Shown: positions 24,214-36,585 of the stretch, piece by piece
Layout of the letters: every line of letters starts with the position of its first letter
How positions within the stretch are numbered: position 1 is the stretch's first letter
Source: Terebella lapidaria
Taxonomy: Eukaryota > Annelida > Polychaeta > Terebellida > Terebellidae
Direction of reading: 5' to 3'
Length of the DNA stretch: 64,000 nucleotides
Assembly: GCA_949152475.1 (NCBI GenBank)
Contig: OX424562.1
Span: 39,480,157-39,544,156, forward strand
Made by a program: the position numbers and the translations under genes
The notes under the pieces: model-generated
Database searches by the model: none
The model's input: the letters and a program-made list of their open reading frames with translations, nothing else
Told to the model about the DNA's origin: nothing

Positions 24214-26215
24214 TATGATGCTTGTTGAGCGCGAAAATCAGGTCCGAATGAACCTATCGGTGCGCTTTACAACCTTGATATACAATGATATAAAACAAGA
24301 TACAATATATTTACAACACAGAAACGATGGAAGGACAAACTTAGAAGTAACGTTGTCAGAGCAATGTTTTTAGTTGACGCCGGAAAGTGTAGAGGTTGTT
24401 GATTTCTCTCAGACCCGATGGCAGAGCATTCCATGCAGACGGTCCCGCGAAGGAGAACGCAGATCTGCCAATTTTTCGAGATGGTTGTGGAACTGCAAGA
24501 TCAGTACTGTGTGGTTGTCGGAGACGAGCTGGCCTTGTCGCAACACTCAACTGTTCACGTAGGTAAAGTGGCGCCTGACCATGCACACACTTATGCACGA
24601 TGCAACACGTTTTAAATGTTATGCGAAGGTGTACTGGGAGCCAGCTAAGTTCTCTCAGGAGTGGCGAGGAGTGGACCACCTCGTTCCTGGCTCTACGAGG
24701 GCGGAGAACGAGACGTGCGGCCCGATTTTGCAGCTTTTGCAGTTTGTTCAGTAATACGCCTGGAATATCCAAAAGAACTGAGTTGCAATAATCGAGTCTA
24801 CTGATCACGAGTGCGTGGACGGCGCGCTTGCAGGCATCTTTCGTTATGTGCTGCCGTACTCGTTGGAGCTGACGTAATGAGAAATTGCAGCTCCGAATGA
24901 TGTGAGAGACGTGTTTCTCGCGAGAAAGCTGGGGGTCAAAAATCACTCCCAGGTTCCTAACGCTTGTTGACAGGGGAATGTCAACGTCAGCAAGGTGGAG
25001 GGTTAGTCCGTGTGGGACCGTGACCTGTCGGTTGTGAAACACCAAGAATTCCGTTTTACTGTCATTTATCATGAGCTGCCAGCGGAGCATCCACTGTCGG
25101 ATGTCGTGCAGGCAACATTCTAACTTGTCTTTAGCCTCATCTATCGCAGTGACGGTACAATCCACGTAGACTTGGAGATCGTCTGCGTATTTATGATACA
25201 TGAGTTCATGACGATCTATGATACGTGCCAATGGGGCTGTGTACAAGTTGTAAGCGATTGGGCCGATTACTGATCCCTGAGGGCACCCTGTTTTGAGATG
25301 AACAGGATCAGATTGAAACCGGCCAATCTTGACATACTGTCGGCGATTTGCAAAGTATGAAGTAAACCAGGCTAGTGCAGTTCCGCAGACACCATACTCC
25401 TTGTCGAGCAGGTAGCAAAGTTTTTCATGAGATATCGTGTCAAACGCCGATGACAAGTCAATCATGGCGAGTAGCACGATGCGGCGTTTATCCAACTTGA
25501 GTGCGACATCGTTGAAGACTTTAAGGAGGGTAGTTTCCGTTGAGTGGTCTTGCTTGTACGCCGACTGGTATGTTTCACCCAGATGTGATTCAAGGATGTG
25601 TTCATTTAACCGACGGATTGCTAATCTCTCCAGCCATTTGGAGATCGTCGGTAGGTTCGATACCGGCCTGAAGTTTTTGGGTGATGTGTGGTCCAGACCT
25701 GGCTTCTTCAGCAAGGGTTTGACCTCTGCAACCTTAAATTGTTCTGGGAAGACGCCTTCTCGGAAGCTGGTGTTGAAGAGGTGCAGTAAAGGCTCCAGAT
25801 GCGACGTCATAGTCGCCTTTAGGAGCACAGTTGGGCACGAGTCAAGAGAACAGGTCTTCGCATTGGACGCTGTTGTGACTTTGACGAGTTCTTCCTCTGT
25901 TACCGGATATAAGATATCCATAGCTAGGGGAGGATTTGTGGTAATGTCACTACGCCAGTCTGTGGATATTCCCTCGTCAATGAGTTTGTGCTCGATGACT
26001 TGGTGAATGTCAGCAATCTTTCTGCTGAAGAAAGTTGCAAACCCATTACAGAGGTTATCTGATGGTTCTGATGATGATGATGGTTCATCATCTACCGCAG
26101 TTAACTCTTTCAGAACACGAAAAGTGGACCGTTGATCACAATCAGCAAGGCGCTCAGCAAAATATTGTTCAAGTACGTGTAACCGTCTTGAAGGGCACCG
26201 CCTATATATAAGAAA
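24165..26215 (-). mobile_element. 5'-truncated L2/CR1-type LINE
   Basis: On the minus strand the element ends in a (AAT)n tail, seen as (ATT)n at 24174-24213 on the plus strand, after a 3' UTR of about 150 bp. The coding part begins inside the region before the reverse transcriptase. The endonuclease is missing, so it is a usual 5'-truncated insertion. The 5' junction is near 26205-26215, judged by where family-like protein sequence begins. Confidence 0.8.
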
Positions 26216-26242
26216 TGATGAGTGAACGATGACATTTTTCAA
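24356..26242 (-). CDS. LINE reverse transcriptase, 628 residues, endonuclease missing
   Basis: This is the reverse transcriptase of an L2/CR1-type non-LTR element. Motifs in order: NFRPVSNLPTISKWLERL (190-207), AMIDLSSAFDTISH with the catalytic D262, TGCPQGSVIGP (318-328) and the catalytic YADD at 352-355, then WQLMINDSKTEFLVF. The C-terminal end has GPSAWNALPSGLREI, the typical closing block of L2/CR1 proteins. The reading frame is open throughout, so the insertion is fairly recent, but without an endonuclease it cannot move by itself. The first few residues before YRRCPSRR are probably flanking DNA read in frame. The long plus-strand ORF at 25437-26006 is its antisense shadow. Confidence 0.88.
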   Translation of the reverse strand: MKNVIVHSSFLIYRRCPSRRLHVLEQYFAERLADCDQRSTFRVLKELTAVDDEPSSSSEPSDNLCNGFATFFSRKIADIHQVIEHKLIDEGISTDWRSDITTNPPLAMDILYPVTEEELVKVTTASNAKTCSLDSCPTVLLKATMTSHLEPLLHLFNTSFREGVFPEQFKVAEVKPLLKKPGLDHTSPKNFRPVSNLPTISKWLERLAIRRLNEHILESHLGETYQSAYKQDHSTETTLLKVFNDVALKLDKRRIVLLAMIDLSSAFDTISHEKLCYLLDKEYGVCGTALAWFTSYFANRRQYVKIGRFQSDPVHLKTGCPQGSVIGPIAYNLYTAPLARIIDRHELMYHKYADDLQVYVDCTVTAIDEAKDKLECCLHDIRQWMLRWQLMINDSKTEFLVFHNRQVTVPHGLTLHLADVDIPLSTSVRNLGVIFDPQLSREKHVSHIIRSCNFSLRQLQRVRQHITKDACKRAVHALVISRLDYCNSVLLDIPGVLLNKLQKLQNRAARLVLRPRRARNEVVHSSPLLRELSWLPVHLRITFKTCCIVHKCVHGQAPLYLREQLSVATRPARLRQPHSTDLAVPQPSRKIGRSAFSFAGPSAWNALPSGLREINNLYTFRRQLKTLL

Positions 26243-27913
26243 TATCAGTTCTCGTCCACCTCAAGCAAACGGAGATTGAGGACGTTGAGTGATGTACACT
26301 TGAGAAGTACACCCTCTATGTATGACTGTCAAAAGTTGACCCAAGGGATATGTTTTATTGCAGAGTTTTCGGTGGTTGAAGGGCTAGACAGATTCGCTGA
26401 TCGTATAAACAGGTGTACTCAAAATTTATATGCCTGTTATATACTCGTATATTCAACTTGTTAAAACCTAGATGTGTTCAATATATTGGTGATGATATGT
26501 TCATATCGGCCCAAGTATCCTCGCTTTTCTCTATTTTCACTAAGGATTAAAAAGGTTTAACACGGATTGAATGGTGTTTCAGTGGACGAGCAGTTTTAAG
26601 CAGCAGTGTACGTTACTTGGGCCATGATGTCATTTAGAAGAAACAAAATAATTCTGCTTTTCAATATGTGGTTTTTATATGAATACATTATATTTATTCG
26701 CTTGGACGTGTTTGTCACATGTTCAATCTATCAAAGTCGAATAATCGGTTTTCGACTGAAAGTGATCAATAGCTGTCTTCAGAGTAGCTGTACAGTGCAA
26801 AAGTTCCAGTGCTGTTCCATTTGACATTGAAAATCGGATTTTAAAACTAGTTTCGCACGAAAAGGTTCCCATGGAGTGATGTAAATTTAACAAAAATAGC
26901 TGAAAATATAGAAAGAATACACAGCCTATCACTTAAAACTCGTATATGTATGGTATATTATAGTGATGGAACCCCACATATTCAAGTGATTCTTTGGTGT
27001 TGCAAATAACAAATTATATGGGGAATTTCATATCTTTGTTACCGCAGATGTAAACAATTCGTTCACATCGTGCGTTTTTTCGGGATGTTCAAATTCCACT
27101 GCAAGGTCATGCGACATGTTTTGGGGGTTGTACCGGTGCTATAGCATTCAATATATGCTAGCCAATTGATTGATAATGAATTTCAGAAACCGGTTATTCC
27201 ACTTTAAACACCGAATAATGTGGTGTTTCATTATCGTTATAATCATCAGTGTTTGATTGTTATGTATTGTTGTCAGTAATTATTATCTGAGGATAATTTC
27301 CACATAATGAGTCAGATATCATGCTAATAATCACCACATAGATCATTGGATTACATTTCAATAACAAATTAGTGCGTGTCCATTGTTATAATGATCAATT
27401 AGGTACAACGTTTTGTATCGTCATTTCGGATTTGAAGATGATGACAAGTATTTGGATCAAGCATTGACACTGTTCCTTGCAGTGACTCTAGTACATGTGT
27501 GCAAACATATGAGAAAAAAAATGATTCAAAATGATTTTTTTTTGTGCTGCAGATAAGGACAGTGTCCGTGAATTCGTGTTATTTTATGCGAGAGCGAAAG
27601 TGAACAACTCGTTCACATCTAGCATTTGTCGGTATGTTCAAACAACGAAGTTAACATGTTTAGAAAATCGAGGAGAAATGATTGAGAGCACTGGTCAAGT
27701 ATTAATAATGTTACATTTCAGGTTGAATTATGTTATAAGAGACCCTCGAATCGTGCATATGTTGATCAACACATGCAGAATTCGATTGAACTGGGCAAAT
27801 ACCGACGAAAACGGTGGCAAATTGAAAATACACAATAGAGCGTTTGAAGTCATTGGTCAGAGAACACGTCATTGGTCCTAAATGTGCACATTTAATATCA
27901 TTGTATGTACACC
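26243..27913. other. No gene seen
   Basis: AT-rich. This could be intron or upstream region of the gene at 28.5 kb, but no exon could be recognised. Confidence 0.45.
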
Positions 27914-27927
27914 CAGTCTGATAACAT

Positions 27928-28395
27928 TTTTCGAAAAAAAAATTTTTCAATATATTTGTTGGGCGAACCCATTTTTGTGTATATGCAGTGCAACTTAATT
28001 ATAGGGTGTGATATATCTACAATTCCGGTTTGGGACTGCATGACAGGGTTATGTCACACGCTTCCTATCATACCGTTTATGGACCTAGCATGGGGGTGAC
28101 TCTACCAGACCATGAATCTATCCTGGTGTCAACCAGGCCCGGTGAACATAGCACCTGCAGACCCTATGATGTAATCATCCCCATTCTTGAGTCATACCAC
28201 CAGGAAGTCCCCCAATATCGTACTCGTAAGGGAGTAACTCACGGCTGAGTAGTCAGCCTACCCATTGAGCCCACAGCACACCCATTTTGGGTGGGGATCG
28301 GCCATGATAAATCCCTCGGTCACCGATGGGAATCGAACTCACGACCTCCCAGCTTTGAATCCTGTAGGTTAACCACTGCGCTACAGGGGCCGGTT
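27928..28395 (-). mobile_element. tRNA-derived SINE with perfect target duplication
   Basis: On the minus strand it starts GGCCCCTGTAGCGCAGTGG with an A box (TAGCGCAGTGG), then a B box (GAGTTCGATTCCC) about 35 bases on, at tRNA spacing. A tRNA-unrelated body of about 370 bp and an A/T-rich tail follow. The 14-bp direct repeat CAGTCTGATAACAT flanks it (27914-27927 and 28396-28409), as expected for LINE-driven insertion. It sits about 90 bp upstream of the splice acceptor of the laminin-G gene, so it probably lies in an intron. Confidence 0.85.
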
Positions 28396-28496
28396 CAGTC
28401 TGATAACATGATTGTGCACTTATGCCATGTACATCCTCATCTGGAAAATGATAGTTTCCAGGATATAATAACGAACTACAATCAATTGTATTACAG

Positions 28497-29692
28497 CTGA
28501 TGTATACCTGCCGATGTCTAGTGTGGGATCCACGACCACAACTGGAGGTACAATTTCCTGAGACACGTTCATGGGCCAGCCAACTGAGGGCGAGGGCGTG
28601 GTTGGGTCAGGTCTGCATTTGGACGGACAGTCCGCTCTGTTGCTAGGCAACGAGAGGTCTTCCTGCTTCTGGCTGCCAGGTATCTGCCCCCGAGGACTCA
28701 CGCTCTCTGTGTGGTTCAAAGCCAAAGACCTCACTGTTGATGGTCATTCAGACTTCATTATCTCAAATGGAGGCCAAACTCCAGTGTCATATGGGGTGGC
28801 TGCCTACGTCAAAGCGACTGGGGAGTTGGGCGTTGTCGTCAGAACCAAGACCAGTTCGTATTGGGTAGAGACGGTCGCAGGTTTTACAGTTGTCGACACG
28901 TGGTATCACCTGCTCATGACCTGGGAGGAAAACCTAGGACTCTCGGTCAGCAGCATTTTATTGTCGAATGTTCAATATGCATGATATAACGAAAAATACC
29001 ATTATACACTATTTATATTCACTAGCATGTCTCTTGATTTCACAGCTGTATGTGAATGGTCTCCTGGTGGACACAGCACCAGCACCGCACGCTGTATACA
29101 CAGAAGTGACCACACATTACAACAACTATCTCATTGGCGAATCGAACAAGGACATTCACGGTGGTTTTCATGGCTTTGTGGATGAGTTCCTCTTCTGGTC
29201 AGAGCACAAGAAGCCAGAATTCATTGCAGCTGTGCACGACAGTTACCTGGGTAATACTAACACTGCTATTCTAGATGTCATCCAGTTCACGGGAAAGATC
29301 TTTCCGTCCACGGGAAAGATCTTTCCCCTTCACTGTTAGCAGGTCACGTTTAATAGATGGGTAGAACTCTGTTAAGCCATTTGTTGCCTCTTCGTTACAC
29401 GTCCAACCTCTTCACACTGACAGGCATGAAGATGTGGAGGCAGTACCAAGCCAGTTTCTCGGATGCTGCAACAGACAATCGTGTGTTGGCTGGTGTTTTC
29501 TCTGCAACATCGGGTGTCAAGTCTGCAACAGCCTGCCGAGGACTGTGCGCCGCTGAGCCCTACTGTCTGGGGATCAACTGGCTGAGCATTGGAGGTGTCT
29601 GTGAAAGGTTTTCCTTTGTCCAGTGGTGGACAGTCATTGGTCAGGAGAACGACTATATCGTCTCAATCAAGTTAAATGCCATGCACATTTAG
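28497..29692 (+). CDS. Laminin-G-like plus PAN/apple protein, last three exons
   Basis: This is a host gene and likely an extracellular binding protein. Exon a is 28497-28945 (acceptor TTACAG, donor GTCAGC), exon b 29046-29250 (acceptor TTTCACAG, donor GTAATA), exon c 29424-29692 (acceptor CTGACAG, stop TAG). Phases agree (0, then 1). Exons a-b give a concanavalin A/laminin-G fold: GVVGSGLHLDGQ, LTLSVWFKA, TWYHLLMTWEE, LYVNGLLVD, GGFHGFVDEFLFW. Exon c gives a PAN/apple-like module with spaced cysteines (SATACRGLCAAEPYCLGINW, then GGVCERF). In exon a the reading frame upstream of the ATG at 28571 is protein-like (DVYLPMSSVGS) but has a TGA at 28559-28561. So either the copy is a pseudogene, the base is an error or variant, or the start is at 28571. 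Upstream exons were not found. Confidence 0.7.
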
Positions 29693-30828
29693 TTGGGAGT
29701 GCAAAAATTTGTTTATCTTGAGGTTTGCGTAGCTGCAAATTAAACAATGAGGCCATTGGGATAGAGATATACTCCAGTTTGTTATCGTGTAATATGCCAT
29801 TATTACTGTAAAAACCATAGACAATCACGCATGGTGGAACTTTTTGGTAATCATACAACTTTAGCTTCGATTATTTGTGATAATAGGGTAAATGCTTAAA
29901 TTGCGATGTAAGGTTTCAGTTCTAAATGAGAGGGTCGTGGTTTGGAATAAGCATGAAACTCATGACGACTCCAATCTTATAAATGTAACCGTGGCCGTGA
30001 TTGAAGACACTTGGTTGTGTTTTAATTGTTTATTGATCCAGCGAATTCAATCTGTAAATACAATCATGAATGACATAATATTCCACCGGGCGACTCCAGG
30101 ACAAATGCCTTGGAGTTATTATTCAATACAGTTGTGAGTGAATAATACAACACATAAATAGTTTGATACTTAGTACAAAGCTATAATTATTTGAAGATAT
30201 ATTTACTAGACTAAATGCTAACTCTACCACCATGAATCTCAAACAGCTATCAGCAACGTAACTTGTTGCAACCATTGCATTGATAATATTTTAAATGAAT
30301 TTAGAATAGTATAACTCTAGAATGATGAAATGATTGACGAATGAAGAATGAACACATACCTGTAAATACAATCATGAATGACATAATTTTCCACCGGGCG
30401 ACTCCAGGACAAATGCGCTTTGCCTTTGCCGCCAATTCAATTTATATCAAACATTGAGATGAAAGTGAGGGTAAAACAAACAATGTTTAACCAATGAGCT
30501 TATTAATATTTGCCGCCGTTGGTATGTGGAAGTCATATGATATGATCGACACAGGTGAATGCACAACGGTTGGTAGCATATATTGTGTTCGTACATGTAA
30601 ACAAGTGAAAGTTGTTGGTCGCCTATACGTGCTAATGCAGTACGCACAATAGAAAAGCCAAGGTAATGAAATTGTTTGTGCACAAGTCCTGAAAAATAGA
30701 TAAATGAATAGATTAAAGAATACAAACCCTGTTACATAAATGAAATCTACAAAGTATATTTTATTCTTATATTATTATTTTATTCAACTTCCAACGAGGT
30801 GAAGGCCAGCTTTGTCTTAGTCATTTTT
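29693..30828. other. No gene; one pair of 56-bp direct repeats
   Basis: TGTAAATACAATCATGAATG with the following bases (30053-30108) recurs at 30361-30416 with one difference. Otherwise AT-rich non-coding DNA. Confidence 0.6.
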
Positions 30829-31944
30829 AGGTTACAGGACCTATGGTCCGATAACCTATTGGCAAGGCGTTGCGTCCATCGTTGGTCCGTCGTCCATCCA
30901 TTCACATTTTTATTTTTAAAGTTTAAGGTCAAATCTTCTCAAAAGTTTGCACAAAAATACTAAAAAATAATTCCACAGGGAGGTATTTTCTATTTTTTTT
31001 TATTTTCAGGGTTTTTTTTTCAAAATGGCAGCCGTTTTGTTGAAAAACGGTAATTTTTTTACTTTGGTGACCATTTTCTCAGAATATGTTCAGTAACTTT
31101 TTTTCTTATTGATGCATAACACTCTCCATATGGACCCCTGTGATGTGTACAAATTTCATTGCCCTTGAATAGCTCGAAGTGGGCCATTTTGGGCCCAAAG
31201 TCGGCCCAAATGGGACTTTCTCATGTTAAATTCTCCTATGCTTTATAATGGGGAACATTTTTCCAAATATCACACTATTCCAATATTGAGATTAGGAATC
31301 AATTGTGGACATATAGGAAATGGTATATGCTGAATAATCTCATGACTTCGAATTTGACCTTTGACCTCATTTTCAATGTCACAGGACAAAATGGCTATTA
31401 TCTCGTTTATTATCGACTTTACAGCTTAGGAATCAACTGCGAACAGGAAATGATCTATGCTCAATATTCTCATGACCTTGAACTTGTTTCTTGACCTCAT
31501 TTTCAAGGTCTGATCAGAAATGACTAATATCTCACTTATTATCAACTTAACAGGGTGGGAATCAATTGTGGTCAAACTCCAAATGATATATGCTGAATAT
31601 TCTTGTGACCTCAACTTGACCAATGACCCGATTTTCAAGGTGACAGGACAAAATGGCTAATATCTCGCTTATTGACTTCATAGTATGGGAATCAATGATG
31701 GACATATAGGAAATGTTATACGCCAAATATTATGATGACCTTTGCCTTCATTTTCAAGGCCACAGGACAAAATTGCTAATATCTCTCTGATCATTGAATT
31801 TACAGCTTATCAATCAACTGTGTACACGATATGTGCTTAATATTATATATGCTGAATATTCTCTGACCTTGAATTTAACCAGTGACCTGGCTAACATCTA
31901 TTAAACATATATCATCCGGTAACATATCTTTGGCCCTTGGCCTA
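30829..31944 (+). mobile_element. Helentron-like family 1, copy D
   Basis: It starts AGGTTACAGGACC, then GGTCCGATAACCTATTGG, then GCGTTGCGTCC. It ends ATCCGGTAAC and the diverged hairpin GGCCCTTGGCC, followed by TAATTTT. It contains the TCAAAATGGC block and about five units of 130 bp with TGACCT words. More diverged than copies A and F. Confidence 0.7.
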
Positions 31945-33351
31945 ATTTTATTGGAAAGGATTGGAATACTTGCATGTAAACTTCTTATATTAAACTGCTT
32001 GATCTGTCTTCTGCACTTCAGATTCTCTAATGAAATGGAAACAGATCAGTGTTGTATTGTTTCTTCCCTCTTTGATGGCTTGACAAATAAAATGTTGTAT
32101 CTTAGTAGAGTTCGAGTGGACTGTTTTGGTTGAATGTGAACAAGGCACAGTTCATTTTAGAACAGGTGAGATAGCTACAGTTCAAGATCCAGTTTACATG
32201 TATGATATGCAAGGCTGTTTTTGAAGAATTGTTGAATATTCCTTTATGTCAATGAGTTGAAACATGTCCACAAAATTATGAATCCGCCATGGTAAATAAA
32301 TGATCCTGTATCAGGATATATCCATCGGCATGTGAAGACCCTAAAATGCGTGTGTTATGCAAAACTAATGCAATGCCACGTCATCTGTAGATGTATGACA
32401 ACGATCGAGCCGCTTCGTGGAAGACTATAAAAAGTGAAAACAGATCAATATATGGAAAAAAAACCCTAAAGAGTTGAAAATGCACTGTGGTTTTGCTGAT
32501 AGACAGGAGTTGACGCTTCATAAACATGCTCAGTGTGTGCGCGCGATTATAAATGTATTTTGAGGATCTCAACACACCATAGTTTGCTGCCTTTCATGTG
32601 GAAAGGGGTGCATAGGATGAGTTCACTGAATACATGTTATGGGTAGGAACAATGACATCTATAGTTCAAAGCAGTTCAAGAAGACTTTATGTGTTCTTTT
32701 CTTTTGACAACAAGCTAAAGTGTTAGGTTAATAAGTTACAGTTCGTGTTATACATACAATATATATTACACACCATGACAACGTCGAATAACATCTTTTC
32801 ATTCCCCCATTAATATCTAAATATCTTACCATGTCCCTCCTCCTTCAGTAACGCTCCTTTGACACTCAAGCTATTCCTATTCAATATTTTATTGAATGAC
32901 ATAAAAGGGTTTAAACATGGTGATATGTGTATGGTTACTGGCAGTGAACCTGAACTCTCTCTTCTGATTGAGTGCCGAATGAACGTAAATAGTAAAAAGC
33001 ATGCCCGCGCCAGTCGTATTATTCATGTGATTCGAATCACCATTCGCCAGATGGCGTTTCTCATGGTATACTTGTCTCACTATACCACAGACATATATGA
33101 TTTCAGAACCCCTTCTTACACGTGTAACATGCATACCACGGAACCAACTCCCACAACTGCAAGCAGGTCTGCAAAGTTTCATCAGGAATTATAATATTTC
33201 ACACATAAATCTCAAAAATGCAAGATTATTTTTCAAATAAACCAGAGTGACATTTTTAGAACAAATTATTGAAGTTAAAATCAAATTTTTTGGATGCCCC
33301 GTGGGCGATTCTGTAATTACGTAGGCGATTCTGGGTGTCAGTTTCTGTAAT
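31945..33351. other. No gene seen
   Basis: Short ORFs only (for example at 32859-33194), without recognisable domains or splice context. Confidence 0.5.
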
Positions 33352-34330
33352 TACCCTCGCCCCGATAGGGGGAGAGGGTATTGCAGTTGGGTCTGTCTGT
33401 TTGTCTGTCTGTCTGTCTCCCTGTCCAAATCGGATGGAAATGATTGCCATGGCAACCAAAAACACGAAGATCACATAATTAGCTATAACTCAGGTTTCAA
33501 TCAATATTAATTTTTATTAAACAATTTTGTATTTCTCTTTGGCCGGTTCCCGATCGTATGGTGTACCCCCGATGCCCTTAGGTCCGAAACTCCCCATTAT
33601 CGTCTGAGGTCGAAAATTTGGGGGTTACGATGTTACGACTTTTGAGTGTTCTGAGATTCAGAACCATATTATGAAGCCAGTTTCTAATCTTTTGAAACCC
33701 TTTTCGGTTCTGAAAACATGCTTTGATGATGGAAATAATACTGTGATATTTAACAGCTCGATAATGAACGACAAGGTCAAGGTCATAGAAAAGGTCAAAA
33801 TCGAAAAATTGCAATAACTCTGTTCATATTCATGATTATTTTTTCCCATTAGTTTTGAATTTTTCTATTGTCGATTCCCAATCATTTGCTGTATGACCCA
33901 TGGTGGTACGTTCGAAATTCCCCATTATCGCCCAAGGTCGAAAATGTAAGGGCATCAACTGAAACCACCAATTTGTATTAGTTCAACCAGTATTATTTTC
34001 AAACCACTGACGATATTCAATAGAATATTGAACATAAAGAATGGAGTATAGATCTGACAAAGCTGGCGAAGTTTAGGAGGTCAGTATCAAGAATTCAATT
34101 AATGAATATTTCTTCAATGAATACTTTCCTATGGCAAATACCAGACCATTGGATACATGACCGATAGTCGTACGACCAAAATCTCCGATCATCACCCAGG
34201 TTGAATTTGAAAGGGTCATCATCTTTAATTTTATTAACTAAATTCGTTTTTGCATGTATTTGGCACAGTAAACTGTTCCTATGGTTCATCTATACATGCA
34301 TTACATGGTGGAGATCCTAGTGGCAAACAG
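33352..34330 (+). mobile_element. Family 3 repeat with 5' hairpin
   Basis: A strong hairpin, TACCCTCGCCCC - GATA - GGGGG-A-GAGGGTA (33352-33380), is followed by a GTCTGTCTGT run and then the same body as at 11622-13080 (TTGGCC, CGATCGTATGGTGTA, CCCCATTATCG). The organisation resembles the 5' end of the other Helentron-like families here. I did not find a clear 3' hairpin, so the right border is approximate. Confidence 0.55.
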
Positions 34331-35204
34331 CAACCTCATTGCAAAACTGAAACAAAATAATCTTTTTTTTTTAAACAAACCGTGACAATCCCTCTACTAA
34401 TGTAATTTACATGGGAAACATTACAGCGTTCATAGTGGTTAGATCCAATACCATACAGAAATGACATACTCCTTGTTTTTGTATTCACCTCAGCAGTCGG
34501 TTTCAGTTTTTTGTTCCAAATATTATGTCCATTTTTCCTTGCGACGAAAATACACAGGATGAAATGATTCAGACAACTTAATAGCGCCCCAATGTTGGCA
34601 TTGTAAACAAAACAAAAAACTGCATCAACAACTTGGCAACATCTTATTCTGAGTACATTGTTCCGACAGCTGATTCCCATACAATCAATGTGTCATCGTG
34701 TGCTACAGAGATGGGATATCGTGCGTTCGACGGAAATACTTCAGTGATTATTTTGTTGAAGAGATCAGCATCATTCGTGCAGACCCGGAGTAACAGCTCG
34801 ACCCACGTAACTGTTACTTACTCTCCAACCAGCTTCAACAGTGACCCATGTACATCGCATATCGACATCTAGTAGATCGTATCAGATGAACACGTTGCAA
34901 TAATCATTCGCAAGCCAGCCTGCAAATCCTCCTGTGATATAATTTCAGCAGAACTCTCAAAACGTGTGTCTTAGCATCGAAAATGCAAACTTATCCTGAC
35001 GGCAGCTTGTTGGTTGAGAGTTTTATTGAGCATATCGACCTGTCAGAGTCCCAAGTGATGAAGCAATGAAACATCTGTTATATTCGCCAGTTAGTCCTTC
35101 AATAACGCACTGTTGGGATATACTCCTTGATACTCAGCTGACGAGTCAAATAATCCACGTATTTTATTAGATTTGGCTTATGTGAATGGTACACACCAAA
35201 CAAT
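34331..35204. other. No gene seen
   Basis: Non-coding as far as I can tell. Small ORFs are unrecognised. Confidence 0.5.
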
Positions 35205-35965
35205 GGTGACTAGCAACATTCTTCACTTTTGTTCTGTTCTGGTGGTAATTCTGCATGATCATATTCAAATATTTTTGCCATGAATGTCATGGAATGCTCT
35301 CCTTTTGTTGGATTCTTCTCATGACTGTTATGCAGGAGCCTGTTGACGATTGCTTTTGAGTTTAGGCCTTGTTTCTTGAAATGTAATGGAGCTGCCCAGT
35401 TACCTATCCCATATCTCTCCATCTGTTTCTCCATGATCTCAAGAAACTCCTGATCTTCCACTGAGGAACCGGGTTTATCATCATCGCTTGTTGTCTTGAA
35501 AACAGAGCTGCTGTGGAATAATGTATGTTTAACTGTTATGTGGGTGGAACACTCTTGAAGGGTTGTAGATCGACCACTGCTTTGCAGACATATGTTGTTG
35601 ATTTCTACTTCGTTTGGTCTGTGCTTTTTTCTAAGCATATCTCGCCTAGGATGGTCCATTCCCATGGCACCTTCTGTGCGTATGGTGGATTCCTAGGACC
35701 TGTTCTTTGATCTAGCACGTGGTCCACCTCAATCATGTCTCGTTCTATCAGGAAGAGGATTTCTGCTTCTTCATTTATTTCCGGCACGTTAACATCTCTC
35801 AGATGTGGATAGTTCTCGGTAACTGTTGGGGTAGGTATCTCATACCTCGCGTCAGATATTTCGCTGGACTCGAGAACTGTTGGCATGTGCATCTTGCAAC
35901 GTTTGTCGAAAGATTCTATCACGAGGTTATTGACTCGTCTTTTGTGTGACCAGAATTTATTCATG
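35205..35965 (-). mobile_element. Fossil BEL/Pao-type retroelement fragment
   Basis: Minus-strand coding remnants resemble the polyprotein region at the protease/reverse-transcriptase border of BEL/Pao elements (for example a word like LDQRTGPRNPPYAQK and, further on, GNWAAPLHF). Only this internal fragment of about 760 bp is present. No long terminal repeats, capsid part, RT core or integrase was seen. The element is broken and incomplete. Recognisable protein similarity suggests moderate age. Confidence 0.65.
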
Positions 35966-36585
35966 CGTACTTACCTCGTGTGAAATTATCACACAGTTGT
36001 ACAACAAATAATAACTGGGAACTGTCGAGATGTTGCGATTGATATGTATCTGAATGATAAACATGTGGAAATAAACATGACCACAAAACCTAAAAATGTG
36101 ACATTCACACCAAATCTTTCGACACATCACGCAAATACATCTTTAGAAGTATATAGTGTTACGTGCTTTTCTGATTGCACAGAAGTGACGACTTCCATTC
36201 AAAATCAATTAGAATGCACGTGGCAAATCTAAACTCTGAAAGAATTCAACGTCAGACATGCTGTGGAAAAAAGTTATGTGGCATGAATTGCGAAAGTTTG
36301 CTGTCATGTTTATATTTCTATAGTGCTCCAACTCGTGAGTTGTCAGGACAGGGGTTATCAAAGATATCATTCTCACCGCAATATTGTCATTTTCTTTCAA
36401 ACACACTACTATTTAAAGCAATTTCAAATTGAAATATATTTTATTTCAACACAAGTATATCTGCATTGTACCAAAAAGGTTTCAAGCAAGTTTTAACACA
36501 TAAATCGATAAGAAAAGTCAGACATGCTGAATTTGTTGATGCCTAAACGTGAATGCAAAAAATGTTAACAATTGGGTTGTTGAGT
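35966..36585. other. No gene seen
   Basis: AT-rich flank between the retroelement fossil and the pogo-like transposon. Confidence 0.5.

Noticed and set aside
25437-26006. 189-residue plus-strand ORF
   Set aside because: It is antisense to the L2/CR1 reverse transcriptase and has no recognisable domain.
33044-33055. CGCCAGATGGCG (also near 44622) as an insulator site
   Set aside because: It contains a CTCF-like core, but two short palindromes 11 kb apart are expected by chance and nothing else supports it.
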